A DNA stretch of 64,000 nucleotides from Vibrio sp. HB236076 (GTDB lineage: Bacteria > Pseudomonadota > Gammaproteobacteria > Enterobacterales > Vibrionaceae): positions 1,116,001 to 1,180,000 of the forward strand of contig NZ_CP162601.1 in NCBI RefSeq assembly GCF_040957575.1. The letters are read 5' to 3'. Positions 56,482-64,000 of the stretch are shown in pieces; position 1 is the first letter of the stretch, and each line of letters begins with the position of its first letter. The translations under genes and the position numbers were made by a program. A model generated the notes under the pieces. The model made no database searches, was not told the DNA's origin, and saw nothing but the letters and a program-made list of their open reading frames with translations.

Positions 56482-57647
56482 AAAATTTACCATCAATTAG
56501 CAGTGATCCGCTGTTTGATTTAATACGGAAATACGGTCAAGACCAACGAACCGAAAAAATGGATCTCTTGGTTGGTGTCTATCGCGATGAACACGGACAA
56601 ACACCGGTGATGAAGAAGGTGCAGCAAGCCGAGCAGTTTTTGGCTGCACAAGCAACCTCGAAAGCCTATCGCATTTTGTCTGGCAATTTGACCTTTAACC
56701 AGCAAATGGCCAAATTTCTGCTTGGTGATGATCACCCGCGTCTTAACAGTCAGTGGACGATGCAAACGGTGGGGGCTTCAGCAGCGTTACGTGTCTTAGG
56801 GGATTTTATCGCCCAATTGTCACCACAAGCCACTGTGTGGAACACTGAGCCAGGTTACATTAACCACCGTCCAATTATGGAAGGTGCTGGGCTAAACGTC
56901 AGTTCATTTCGCTGGCAAAACAAAGAGGGTCAATTGGATATTGAAGCCTGTTTCGCCGATCTGGAAGCCGCGAAAGAAGGCGATATTTTATTGCTGCACG
57001 GGTGTTGTCATAACCCCACGGGCATTGATCCTACCTTTGAACAATGGCAGCAGTTCTCGACGCTTTGCCAACAGAAAAAGTTGATCCCATTTATCGATAT
57101 TGCTTATCAAGGCTTCGGTGCCACGCCTGAAGAAGACGCGGCAGGACTTCGTTTGATGATCGATGAGCATGAACAAGTGTTAGTCACCGCGAGTTGCTCA
57201 AAAAATATGGGCTTGTATTGTGAGCGTACTGGGGTGGCGATGGTGATGGCGTCTAAACCTGAGCAGGTTAGCGATGTTCGAGCGGTTATGGAGCGTATTA
57301 CCCGCAAACTTTATTCTATGCCTCCTCATCATGGCTCGGCCATTGCGAGCTATTTATTTGACGATCCTCAGCCTTGGCTTGAGGAGTTGGCTAGCTATCG
57401 TCAGCGTGTTATCGAAACGCGTCAAACCCTTTGTCACGAGTTTGAAGCGCTTGGTGCGCCGAGTGAATGGCAAGCGATCGCCAATCAAAAAGGCATGTTT
57501 TCACTGCTGCCACTGACGCCTGAGCAAATGGGCCGTCTACAATCTGAATTTGGCATTTATGGGTTGCCCAATGGGCGTGTCAACCTAGCGGGTCTAAAAC
57601 CGTCTGACATTGCGACTCTCGCCCAAGCCATGGTGGCGGTGTGTTAG
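56475..57647 (+). CDS. Aspartate/aromatic aminotransferase family enzyme
   Basis: This is a 390-residue class I aminotransferase. LLVGVYRDEHGQTPVMKKV opens like AspC and TyrB, HGCCHNPTGIDPT supplies the PLP-contacting Asn, and the Schiff-base lysine is in SCSKNMGLYCERTG near residue 245. The AspC consensus is SxSKNFGLYxER, so the core is intact. Several usual positions differ, for example Cys in place of Ser before Lys. Substrate preference among Asp, Tyr, Phe and others cannot be fixed. Confidence 0.92.
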   Translation: MLENLPSISSDPLFDLIRKYGQDQRTEKMDLLVGVYRDEHGQTPVMKKVQQAEQFLAAQATSKAYRILSGNLTFNQQMAKFLLGDDHPRLNSQWTMQTVGASAALRVLGDFIAQLSPQATVWNTEPGYINHRPIMEGAGLNVSSFRWQNKEGQLDIEACFADLEAAKEGDILLLHGCCHNPTGIDPTFEQWQQFSTLCQQKKLIPFIDIAYQGFGATPEEDAAGLRLMIDEHEQVLVTASCSKNMGLYCERTGVAMVMASKPEQVSDVRAVMERITRKLYSMPPHHGSAIASYLFDDPQPWLEELASYRQRVIETRQTLCHEFEALGAPSEWQAIANQKGMFSLLPLTPEQMGRLQSEFGIYGLPNGRVNLAGLKPSDIATLAQAMVAVC

Positions 57648-57727
57648 TGCTTAGTCGATAACATTCAATAATTCAGCGCTGGTGAGCGGACTGGCGCTGT
57701 TGTAATCGCTTCTTTCCTGATTCAACA

Positions 57728-58687
57728 TTATTCGAGCGGCCACTCATTTTCTGTGATGATTTTTTCCTTGATTAGAGCACTTCGTCGCTGCTTAATTTTA
57801 TCTTTTAGTTCGTCACGTATTAATCGAATGGCTGGAGAAATGAGTTGTCGACTTGGCAAAACTAACCACATTTCTGTGAGTGGAATTTGATATTCAGGCA
57901 TAATTCTTATCAAGCGCCTCTCAAGTAAATCATCGGCGATATCGATCATCGATTTTTTGGCAATACCTACGCCATCAACACTCCAACGGCGAACAATATC
58001 GCCATCATTTACCGCTCGATTGCCAGATACTCTCACTCGATAATGCTGCCCTTCGCGATAAAAGTCCCAAATATCGTGGATAGTGTCGTAAAGTTTGTAG
58101 TGTAGAGTATTGTGATCAACCAGTTCATTGGGATGCGTTGGGAGATCGTTTTTTTCAAAATATAAGGGTGAAGCACATAAGGAATGCGGGATATTACAAA
58201 TTTTAAAACCGTGTAAATTGAGTTCTTTTACTGTTTCTTTGGTCATTGCTCTTAACGCGACATCAACACCGTCGCGATAAAAGTCTGCTCGGCTGTCACT
58301 GACATGTAACCTCAAAATGATTTCTGGGTGTTGTTCTAAACAGGAATTAAGTAACTCGCGCATCAAGTTACGTCCCATTTCTGAAGACATGGCCATGCGA
58401 ATATCGCCGCGAATAGTTTGTTGTTCTTCGTTGATTAAGGACTGCCCTTGCTGCAATAGCGCCAAGGCTTGCTGACAAAGAGGAAGGAACTGTTCACCCT
58501 CAGGTGTCAGTCGAATCTTACGTGTTGTGCGAATGAAAATCTGCGTTCCTAGGCTTTGCTCAATGCGTTTTAAGGCAATACTGGCTGCTGAGGAGCTAAT
58601 ATTAAGCTGCTGGGCTGCCAAGGTGATCGATTGCAACTCTGCAATGACTAAAACGGCCTTCAAATCAGAAATTTTCAAATTGTTCAT
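57728..58687 (-). CDS. LysR-family transcriptional regulator (paralogue of the 1996 gene)
   Basis: The 319-residue LysR protein has its helix-turn-helix at residues 5-65 (LAAQQLNISSSAASIALKRIE). In the effector domain it shares GRNLMRELL, DSRADFYRDGVD, HGFKICNIPHSLCASP and NRAVNDGDIVRRWSVDG patterns with the regulator at 1996-2913. It is divergent from the cupin gene, 104 bases apart, and is its likely controller. The C-terminal 15 residues are extra relative to the paralogue. Confidence 0.92.
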   Translation of the reverse strand: MNNLKISDLKAVLVIAELQSITLAAQQLNISSSAASIALKRIEQSLGTQIFIRTTRKIRLTPEGEQFLPLCQQALALLQQGQSLINEEQQTIRGDIRMAMSSEMGRNLMRELLNSCLEQHPEIILRLHVSDSRADFYRDGVDVALRAMTKETVKELNLHGFKICNIPHSLCASPLYFEKNDLPTHPNELVDHNTLHYKLYDTIHDIWDFYREGQHYRVRVSGNRAVNDGDIVRRWSVDGVGIAKKSMIDIADDLLERRLIRIMPEYQIPLTEMWLVLPSRQLISPAIRLIRDELKDKIKQRRSALIKEKIITENEWPLE

Positions 58688-58753
58688 GATGATTATCCGT
58701 GTTTTTACAAAAGTGTTTTCAAGATGAACCCATTTATCAAATTAAACCTGAAA

Positions 58754-58777
58754 CCTATGATATTCGCCATATCAATA
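58754..58777 (+). promoter_or_regulatory. Promoter-like motif shared with the first LysR module
   Basis: The -10-like TATGAT at 58756-58761 is followed by a TTCGCCATA run, matching 3046-3069 at about 20 of 24 positions. It ends only 14 bases before the cupin start codon, so the leader here is very short or the promoter start lies a little upstream. Confidence 0.45.
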
Positions 58778-58791
58778 AGAGAGGTTTGGTT

Positions 58792-59619
58792 ATGAAAAAT
58801 AAATTGTTTATCACCACAATGGCGTTGAGCGCTGGCGTTTTTTCTTTCAATGCTTTGGCCGCTGAGCCAAGTGGCAAAGTTATCGCAGCGGATGACATTG
58901 AATGGGGTTACCTCAATCCCTTAAGAGGGGCGCTTAGTCCTGGTGCTGCTGATTTATGGGGTGACCGTACTACTGACAGCGCGACGGGGATGTTAGTTCG
59001 TTTTAATAAAGGATTTGAATCGCCACCTCACATTCACAATATTACTTATCGCGGGATTGTTATTGATGGATTGATGCATAACGATGATCCCAAAGCCGAA
59101 AAAATGTGGATGCCAGCTGGTTCATTTTGGACTCAACCTGCCGGCGAAGACCATACAACAGCTGCAAATGGTGAGCATAACTTAATTTATTTGGAAATCG
59201 ATTCTGGACCATACCTGGTCAAGCCATCGAAAGAGCAGTTTGACAATGGCGAGCGTCCATTAAACTTACATCGAGACAATATTGTTTGGCTGGACAATAG
59301 CGATTTACATCAAATTGATAGTCAAGGCGTAAAAGCGACGTATGTCTGGGGCAGCAGTGCCGACATGGGCGGTTCTATGGTAAAGCTACCGGCTGGGTTT
59401 CGAGGCAATATTGTCACTCAAGCATCCGAATTTAAAGCGGTGATCATCTCCGGGGATCTTGATTATCAGTCTTCGCTTCAGTCACAGACACAAACACTGG
59501 CTCCAGGTAGTTTTATTGAGTCAAGTGATAAGGTTGAACACCAGTTTGAAAATAAGAGTGATAAAGAAGCGATTGTCTATATTCGAACCAATCAAGCTTA
59601 TCAAGTGAAGGACCGTTAA
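58792..59619 (+). CDS. Secreted DUF4437 cupin-fold protein
   Basis: The 275-residue precursor has a signal peptide ending ALA-AEP near residue 24. The rest forms two cupin halves: PPHIHNITYRGIVIDG carries HxH ligands in the first, with a later histidine in GEDHTTAANGEH, and VEHQFENKS lies in the second. This is the DUF4437 pattern; the family has no established reaction. GAGAGG precedes the ATG at 58792. The gene faces the LysR gene and is followed by a DUF3299 gene after 86 bases. Confidence 0.85.
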   Translation: MKNKLFITTMALSAGVFSFNALAAEPSGKVIAADDIEWGYLNPLRGALSPGAADLWGDRTTDSATGMLVRFNKGFESPPHIHNITYRGIVIDGLMHNDDPKAEKMWMPAGSFWTQPAGEDHTTAANGEHNLIYLEIDSGPYLVKPSKEQFDNGERPLNLHRDNIVWLDNSDLHQIDSQGVKATYVWGSSADMGGSMVKLPAGFRGNIVTQASEFKAVIISGDLDYQSSLQSQTQTLAPGSFIESSDKVEHQFENKSDKEAIVYIRTNQAYQVKDR

Positions 59620-59654
59620 TCCGGTGGTTTGATCTTTTTACTTTAATAAACCCA

Positions 59655-59694
59655 ATGACAACGAGGACTGCGAGTGTGACGTCATCGTTGTCAT
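59655..59694. repeat. 10-bp perfect inverted repeat between cupin and DUF3299 genes
   Basis: ATGACAACGA (59655-59664) pairs with TCGTTGTCAT (59685-59694) over a 20-base loop. There is no T-tract, so it may be a processing or regulatory structure rather than a terminator. Confidence 0.55.
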
Positions 59695-59705
59695 ATAACC
59701 AGTAG

Positions 59706-60263
59706 ATGATCAGTATGAAAAGAGTTAAAGCAGCTTGGATTGCTCACTTGTTACCTGCGAGCTTATTTTTTGTGAGCGCATTACTGTACAGCCATGCGAT
59801 TTCTGCCGAGGATGTTGATTCAAACACGCCGCAAGTTGCAGAGCTTGAATGGGCCGATCTTATCCCCGAGGGCGAAAGAGTGAAAGCCAACGCCGAGGCG
59901 GGCAAACCCGTCGATCATAGTGGGTTAAGTGCCTTACAAGCTAGGGTGGGATCGATACGTCCTGAATTGAGTGGCCAACAAGTTCGTATTCCTGGTTTCG
60001 TGATTCCATTGGAAGTGAATGGCGAGACCCTGTCTGAGTTCTTATTAGTGCCTTTTTATGGTGCTTGTATTCACGTTCCGCCACCGCCGCCAAATCAAAT
60101 TATTCACGTGAAGTTTGCCAAGGGAACACCGCTAAAAGATCTGTGGGATTTGGTCTATATTACGGGAACGATCAATGCTGAGAGTTCAATTGATGCTACA
60201 TTGGGTATTGAATCGGGATACCAAATAGACGGTGCGATATTGGATAGCTATACCCCGTCGTAG
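59706..60263 (+). CDS. DUF3299 exported protein
   Basis: The 185-residue protein has a signal peptide or N-terminal anchor (residues 5-34, cleavage near SAE). The DUF3299 block follows: GFVIPLEVNGE, EFLLVPFYGACIHVPPPPPNQ with a single cysteine next to five prolines, and ending INAESSIDATLGIESGYQI. The conserved Cys-His pair CIH suggests a metal or redox site, but the family has no known function. The start at 59706 is used; a second ATG nine bases later is also possible. Confidence 0.82.
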   Translation: MISMKRVKAAWIAHLLPASLFFVSALLYSHAISAEDVDSNTPQVAELEWADLIPEGERVKANAEAGKPVDHSGLSALQARVGSIRPELSGQQVRIPGFVIPLEVNGETLSEFLLVPFYGACIHVPPPPPNQIIHVKFAKGTPLKDLWDLVYITGTINAESSIDATLGIESGYQIDGAILDSYTPS

Positions 60264-60379
60264 CCGAGGTTAGCCGTCGAACCCGGGGCGAATCTATTTT
60301 GTCAGCACTAGTATTCATCGAATGGTCACTGAGGTAAACTGCCAGAGCAGAATTTACCTACAGAGATAAGGATATCAAT

Positions 60380-61009
60380 ATGTCATTGGAAGCGGCGGTC
60401 ACCTTCTTTTTGGCTATTTTTGTGTTTGGCATTACCCCAGGGCCTGGTGTCTTTGCCATTTTGGCTCGGTCGATGACGCAGGGGCCAAGGGCTTGCTTGA
60501 GTTTGGCGCTCGGAATGACGATGAGCGATCTGGTGTATTTGTTATTGGCTTGCTTTGGCCTTGCGGCCATCGCAGAGCATTGGGAGGCGCTGTTTTTAGC
60601 CATTCGCTACATTGGCAGTGCTTATCTGATTTATCTTGGCTACAACATGTTTCGCGCTGTCGTGAGCTCAGAGTCCACCCTTGATGAGGCAGAGCTCAAA
60701 GCGCCAACGCGCGCTTTTGGCGCAGGCTGGCTACAAGGCTTTTTGATTTCCGCCTCGAACCCCAAAGTCATCTTGTTTTATATTTCGTTTTTACCCACCT
60801 TTATCGATCTGAGTGTGCTGTCTGGCCGTGATCTGGTTTTGATCAGCGTTTTGTCTTCACTTGCCCTGATGATTGGGCTGATGTTGATTGCGCTAATGGC
60901 CAGCCGTATGGCGCGTTTGTTTAAAACACCTCGTGCTCAAAAGCGTCTTAATCAAGGCTCGGGCAGTATTATGATTGCTGCTGGTGCGTATTTGGCGTTA
61001 AATCGATAA
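60380..61009 (+). CDS. LysE-family amino-acid exporter
   Basis: This 209-residue six-helix protein has the signature GITPGPGVFAILARSMTQG near residues 15-33 and ISASNPKVILFYISFLP near residues 118-134, both typical of LysE/RhtB exporters. AAGGA lies about 8 bases before the ATG. It is a single-gene unit ended by the hairpin at 61015-61046. Confidence 0.92.
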   Translation: MSLEAAVTFFLAIFVFGITPGPGVFAILARSMTQGPRACLSLALGMTMSDLVYLLLACFGLAAIAEHWEALFLAIRYIGSAYLIYLGYNMFRAVVSSESTLDEAELKAPTRAFGAGWLQGFLISASNPKVILFYISFLPTFIDLSVLSGRDLVLISVLSSLALMIGLMLIALMASRMARLFKTPRAQKRLNQGSGSIMIAAGAYLALNR

Positions 61010-61014
61010 TACTT

Positions 61015-61053
61015 GCCCTGTCAGTGTTTGCACACATTGACAGGGCGTTTCTC
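61015..61053. terminator. Terminator between LysE and EamA genes
   Basis: GCCCTGTCA (61015-61023) pairs with TGACAGGGC (61038-61046) over a 14-base loop that could itself fold, followed by a T-rich tail. It lies in a convergent gap. Confidence 0.72.
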
Positions 61054-61055
61054 GT

Positions 61056-61964
61056 TTAGGATGTTGGTATTGGCGCTTTTATTTCAGAGGCGTTGTCCTT
61101 AACTCGCTTTTGCTTGAGTGGCTTTAAGATCAAACCAATACCCATTAAAAACAACCCGGAAGCCAACACTTGTGGCCAGCTCAGTGTTTCTGCGAAGAAA
61201 AAGAAACCACTTATCATCGCAAACACCGGCACCAATAACGGCAGGGGGGCAACTGTGCTCAATGGGTATTGGATGACCATTTTATTCCATACCCAATAAC
61301 CAAATAGTGTTGTTGGGTAAGCTTGAAAGGCAACTGCGAATGAGGTTTGCCAATCCCATAGTGCCACGGCCTGTGAGAAAATCGTTGGGCCGCTTATGGC
61401 TAGGGCAAACAGCACCAAAGGCAAGGGAGCAAACAACATACCCCAGACGTTAAACGCAAAGGCTTGGGTTGTTTTTGCAGATTTGATAATGACGCTCATT
61501 AACGTCCAGCTGCAGGCGGAAATACTAATTAAGATCAACCCTTTCATGGTGATGTTGCCACTGGCGGCAAGCACTAAGGTCGCTAGAGCGACTAAGGCTA
61601 GCAAAGCGCCAACCACTTTTGCCGGTGTGAGGGTTTCTCGGTAAATAACGATACCGACGACCATACCAATCAAGACATTACCGGACAATAAAATAGAAGC
61701 GATACCCGATGAGAGCCCGGCGCTGATCGACCAAGAGGCCATGCCCCAAATTCCGACGCCAAACACCACTCCATAAGCAATCAAATAACGCCAAGCGACT
61801 TGCGGCCGGGCGATAAAAAAAATGGCGGGAATGACCGCGAGTAAAAAGCGAGCAGCGGTGGTTAATAGGGGGTTAACGTGCGTTACCCCCATTTTGATCA
61901 TCGAGAAATTAAACCCCCAGATGGCCATCACGGCAATGGCGAGCCATAGGTCTTGTTTTTTCAT
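61056..61964 (-). CDS. EamA/DMT-family transporter
   Basis: The 302-residue protein has ten predicted helices in two EamA repeats (AIWGFNFSMIKMG near the N-terminus, ISISACSWTLMSVIIK at the start of the second). It resembles the RhaT/YdcZ-like metabolite exporters; substrate unknown. It is divergent from the MocR-type regulator at 62092, which probably controls it. The C-terminus is basic. Confidence 0.9.
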   Translation of the reverse strand: MKKQDLWLAIAVMAIWGFNFSMIKMGVTHVNPLLTTAARFLLAVIPAIFFIARPQVAWRYLIAYGVVFGVGIWGMASWSISAGLSSGIASILLSGNVLIGMVVGIVIYRETLTPAKVVGALLALVALATLVLAASGNITMKGLILISISACSWTLMSVIIKSAKTTQAFAFNVWGMLFAPLPLVLFALAISGPTIFSQAVALWDWQTSFAVAFQAYPTTLFGYWVWNKMVIQYPLSTVAPLPLLVPVFAMISGFFFFAETLSWPQVLASGLFLMGIGLILKPLKQKRVKDNASEIKAPIPTS

Positions 61965-62034
61965 TATTAGGCATGTCCTTTTTTGTCTGTCGATTGACGG
62001 GGCAGGTGAAAAATGGATTATGGCTTGCGAACAC

Positions 62035-62082
62035 AAAAGGGTACAGGTACAGTTTTTCCTACAAAAAAGAGTACAGGTGAAG
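62035..62082. promoter_or_regulatory. Direct repeats, candidate MocR operator
   Basis: GTACAGGT occurs at 62041-62048 and 62071-62078, a 30-base spacing (about three helix turns). Each copy sits in a similar AAAAGnGTACAGGT context, and a weaker GCAGGTGAA lies near 62002. MocR proteins commonly bind direct repeats in the region they share with a divergent target. Confidence 0.6.
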
Positions 62083-62091
62083 GGTGGGGCG

Positions 62092-63498
62092 GTGAGTTTA
62101 TACCAAGAATTAGCAGGACAGTTTATTTCAGAAATAGAACAGGGTGCACGTTATGTTGGCAGTAAAATGCCTTCCTTGAGACAGTTGGCTAAGCAGCAAG
62201 GGATCAGTATGACGACGGCGCTTAACTGTTATCAAGAGCTTGAATCAAGAGGTTGGATCGAGGCACGTCCGAAGACCGGCTACTTTGTTTCCTCACGACA
62301 TATCGATAGCAATACCCCTGAGTGGGCACATTTTACCAGTATTGTCACTCAGGTGGACTTGTCGTCCCATCAACAAAGCCCTAACGCCTCCGGACCGTTG
62401 GGCATGGCGAATATGCCCAACGATGCGCTTTCTGTGACGGAGTTAGAGCGCAGTTTTCGGCGCAGTATCAAACGCATGGGCGAGCGGATCAATGATTATC
62501 CAGAGCCACAGGGCGATCTCGGTCTTCGCCAGTCTCTCGCCGCTCACTTTTCTTCCTCTGGGCTTGTGGTGGCACCACAAGATTGGGTGGTGACATCGGG
62601 GTGTATGATGGCAATAAAAATGGCGTTAATGGCTTTGACGAAACCCGGGGATACCGTTGCGATCAGTTCACCTTGCTACAATGGTATTTTGGCCTTGCTC
62701 GGTCAGTTGGAAAGAAACATTATCGAGATCCCTTCATTAGATGAGGGTATTGACCTAAGACAGCTTGAGCATCATTTTCAGTTGGGGGAAGTAAAAGCCG
62801 CGGTTTTTTGTACCACGCATATGAACCCACAAGGGATAACAATGTCACCGGCTCAAAAACAAAGGTTGGCACGACTTGCCAATCAGTACCGGATTCCAGT
62901 CATTGAAGATGATGTTTACGCAGAGCTATCCCATGGCGGGCCGATGCCATTACCAGCTAAGTACTATGACCGTGATGGTTATATTATTTGGTGTGGCTCG
63001 ATCACGAAAAGCGTTTCGCCAAGCTATCGGCTTGGCTGGTGTGTTCCTGGCCGTTTCCTCGATAGGTTTTGCGAGCAGTTTGTCAGTGGTACTGACGGCG
63101 TTGCTTTGCCGATCCAGTTAGCCATCCGTGATTTTATCGATAGCGGTCAGTACAGCAAGCACCTTAAGCGCCGTCAGCATTGCTTAGTGCAATTGAAAGA
63201 GGCTTACCTTAGCTATTTGCGCACACATCTTCCAGCGAGTGTTAATATTAGCCAGCCTTTGGGTGGGATGGTGTTGTGGCTGCAAATTCCGGGGTTAGAT
63301 GCAGAGAAACTCGATAGGCTTTTGAATCAGCATGCATTGGATATCAGAGGAGGAAGACTATTTAGTACACTTGATTTATATATTAATTGCGTTCGGGTTA
63401 ACTTTGGCTATGAACTAACCCCAAAGTGTAAGCGGGATTTAGTGAATTTAGTGGATGCGATCAATTCTTCTATTGAGCCAATGGCAATGGACGTTTAG
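62092..63498 (+). CDS. MocR-type regulator (GntR HTH fused to aminotransferase-like domain)
   Basis: This is a 468-residue protein. A GntR winged helix lies at residues 2-70 (GSKMPSLRQLAKQQGISMTTALNCY), and a class I aminotransferase-like domain fills the rest. Conserved segments are YPEPQGDLGLR, VVTSGCMMAI, MNPQGITM, EDDVYAEL and the PLP lysine in SITKSVSPSYRLG. The start is GTG at 62092 preceded by GAAGGG; the longer frame to 61822 runs opposite the EamA gene and is rejected. Such proteins use PLP with an amino acid to sense metabolites. Confidence 0.92.
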   Translation: MSLYQELAGQFISEIEQGARYVGSKMPSLRQLAKQQGISMTTALNCYQELESRGWIEARPKTGYFVSSRHIDSNTPEWAHFTSIVTQVDLSSHQQSPNASGPLGMANMPNDALSVTELERSFRRSIKRMGERINDYPEPQGDLGLRQSLAAHFSSSGLVVAPQDWVVTSGCMMAIKMALMALTKPGDTVAISSPCYNGILALLGQLERNIIEIPSLDEGIDLRQLEHHFQLGEVKAAVFCTTHMNPQGITMSPAQKQRLARLANQYRIPVIEDDVYAELSHGGPMPLPAKYYDRDGYIIWCGSITKSVSPSYRLGWCVPGRFLDRFCEQFVSGTDGVALPIQLAIRDFIDSGQYSKHLKRRQHCLVQLKEAYLSYLRTHLPASVNISQPLGGMVLWLQIPGLDAEKLDRLLNQHALDIRGGRLFSTLDLYINCVRVNFGYELTPKCKRDLVNLVDAINSSIEPMAMDV

Positions 63499-63558
63499 TT
63501 TATAGGACAAGCGACGATTAAACGGAAGCGATATCCTAAGAATAGGAAAGGAAACTTG

Positions 63559-64000
63559 ATGACCAACGAAGACTTTACTTCAGAAAATTTCAAAGCCAAC
63601 CTTAAATTGGCCGTTAGCTATTACCCTTCTATTTCAGAAATGTGTCGTAAATTAGGGATCAATCGACAACAATTTATGAAATATTTGTCTGGTCGTTCAT
63701 TTCCCACGCGATATAACTTGCGTCGTATTTGTGATTTTTTTGGTGTCGATGAGTATGAGATTTTAATGCCTCATGATCAATTCGGAAATATCATCCGTTT
63801 ACGTCCCACTCATACTCGCGATGATCTGCAAGTGCCTCCTGGTGTTGCTTCGGTAATTAAAGAAACGCAACGACATCGAAACACGTTAACCAAAATGCAC
63901 GGTTATTATTACGAATATTATTTGTCATTTACTACACCTGGCCATATATTGCGTGCTTTGACTTATGTCTATGGTTGGAAAGATTTTACTATGTACAAAC
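63559..64000 (+). CDS. XRE-like helix-turn-helix regulator, 3' end outside window
   Basis: 147 residues are visible before the window edge. Residues 24-68 form a helix-turn-helix of the Cro/CI type: SEMCRKLGINRQQFMKYLSGR, then RRICDFFGVDEYEIL. The remainder, rich in Tyr and aromatic residues (GYYYEYYLSF), begins an uncharacterised second domain. AGGAAAGG lies before the ATG at 63559. It lies 60 bases after the MocR-type gene on the same strand. Confidence 0.78.
   Translation, partial: MTNEDFTSENFKANLKLAVSYYPSISEMCRKLGINRQQFMKYLSGRSFPTRYNLRRICDFFGVDEYEILMPHDQFGNIIRLRPTHTRDDLQVPPGVASVIKETQRHRNTLTKMHGYYYEYYLSFTTPGHILRALTYVYGWKDFTMYK

Overview
The window looks like chromosomal DNA of a marine gammaproteobacterium of the family Vibrionaceae. 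The evidence is a tandem pair of VF530-family genes, DUF2989 and CLCA_X family proteins, a GlyGly-CTERM tail, a VibB-like protein behind a Fur box, and gene order around gapA and topB that matches enterics and vibrios. A halophilic genus such as Salinivibrio is possible, but the genus cannot be settled from this sequence. No rRNA, tRNA, CRISPR array, prophage or intact insertion sequence was seen. Both window edges cut genes: an alcohol dehydrogenase on the left and a helix-turn-helix regulator on the right.

Left accessory part (1-6.6 kb): the end of a zinc-type alcohol dehydrogenase runs into a proC gene that has lost its middle. A hypothetical gene follows, then a module made of a LysR regulator divergent from a secreted MRJP/yellow-family protein, a quinone-oxidoreductase-like dehydrogenase and glutaredoxin 2.

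Conserved backbone (6.8-26.7 kb): rlmA, yeaD, gapA, msrB, a DUF2989 lipoprotein, yeaC, ansA, sppA, fadH, ydjA and topB keep much of the order known from Escherichia coli. They are interrupted by a CUT1 sugar ABC transporter between ansA and sppA. selD, which lies between ydjA and topB in E. coli, is absent. A histone-deacetylase-family hydrolase and a Nudix hydrolase follow topB. A small MITE-like inverted repeat abuts the yeaC stop codon.

Transport and sensing part (26.8-44 kb): an isolated Fur-controlled isochorismatase/aryl carrier protein, a remnant of a GlyGly-CTERM protein, a DegT-type aminotransferase and a GNAT acetyltransferase come first. Next is a three-gene ABC importer of the Fbp/Afu type, divergent from an inositol-monophosphatase-family gene. 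After that comes a tricarboxylate unit: a CitAB-like two-component system, the tctCBA transporter and a chemoreceptor. This unit could sense, import and swim toward carboxylates.

Right accessory part (44-64 kb): two VF530 proteins, amino-acid exporters paired with Lrp/AsnC regulators, a YitT protein and a CLCA_X putative metalloprotein. A compact ethanolamine catabolic operon (eutB-eutC-permease) follows, without microcompartment genes and behind a good sigma-54 promoter. Then come a second glutaredoxin 2, a VOC protein, a DMT exporter with an aminotransferase, and a second LysR module facing a secreted cupin plus a DUF3299 protein. The window ends with another LysE exporter, a divergent EamA/MocR pair and the cut-off regulator. 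The two LysR modules at opposite ends are similar in regulator sequence and share a promoter-like motif.
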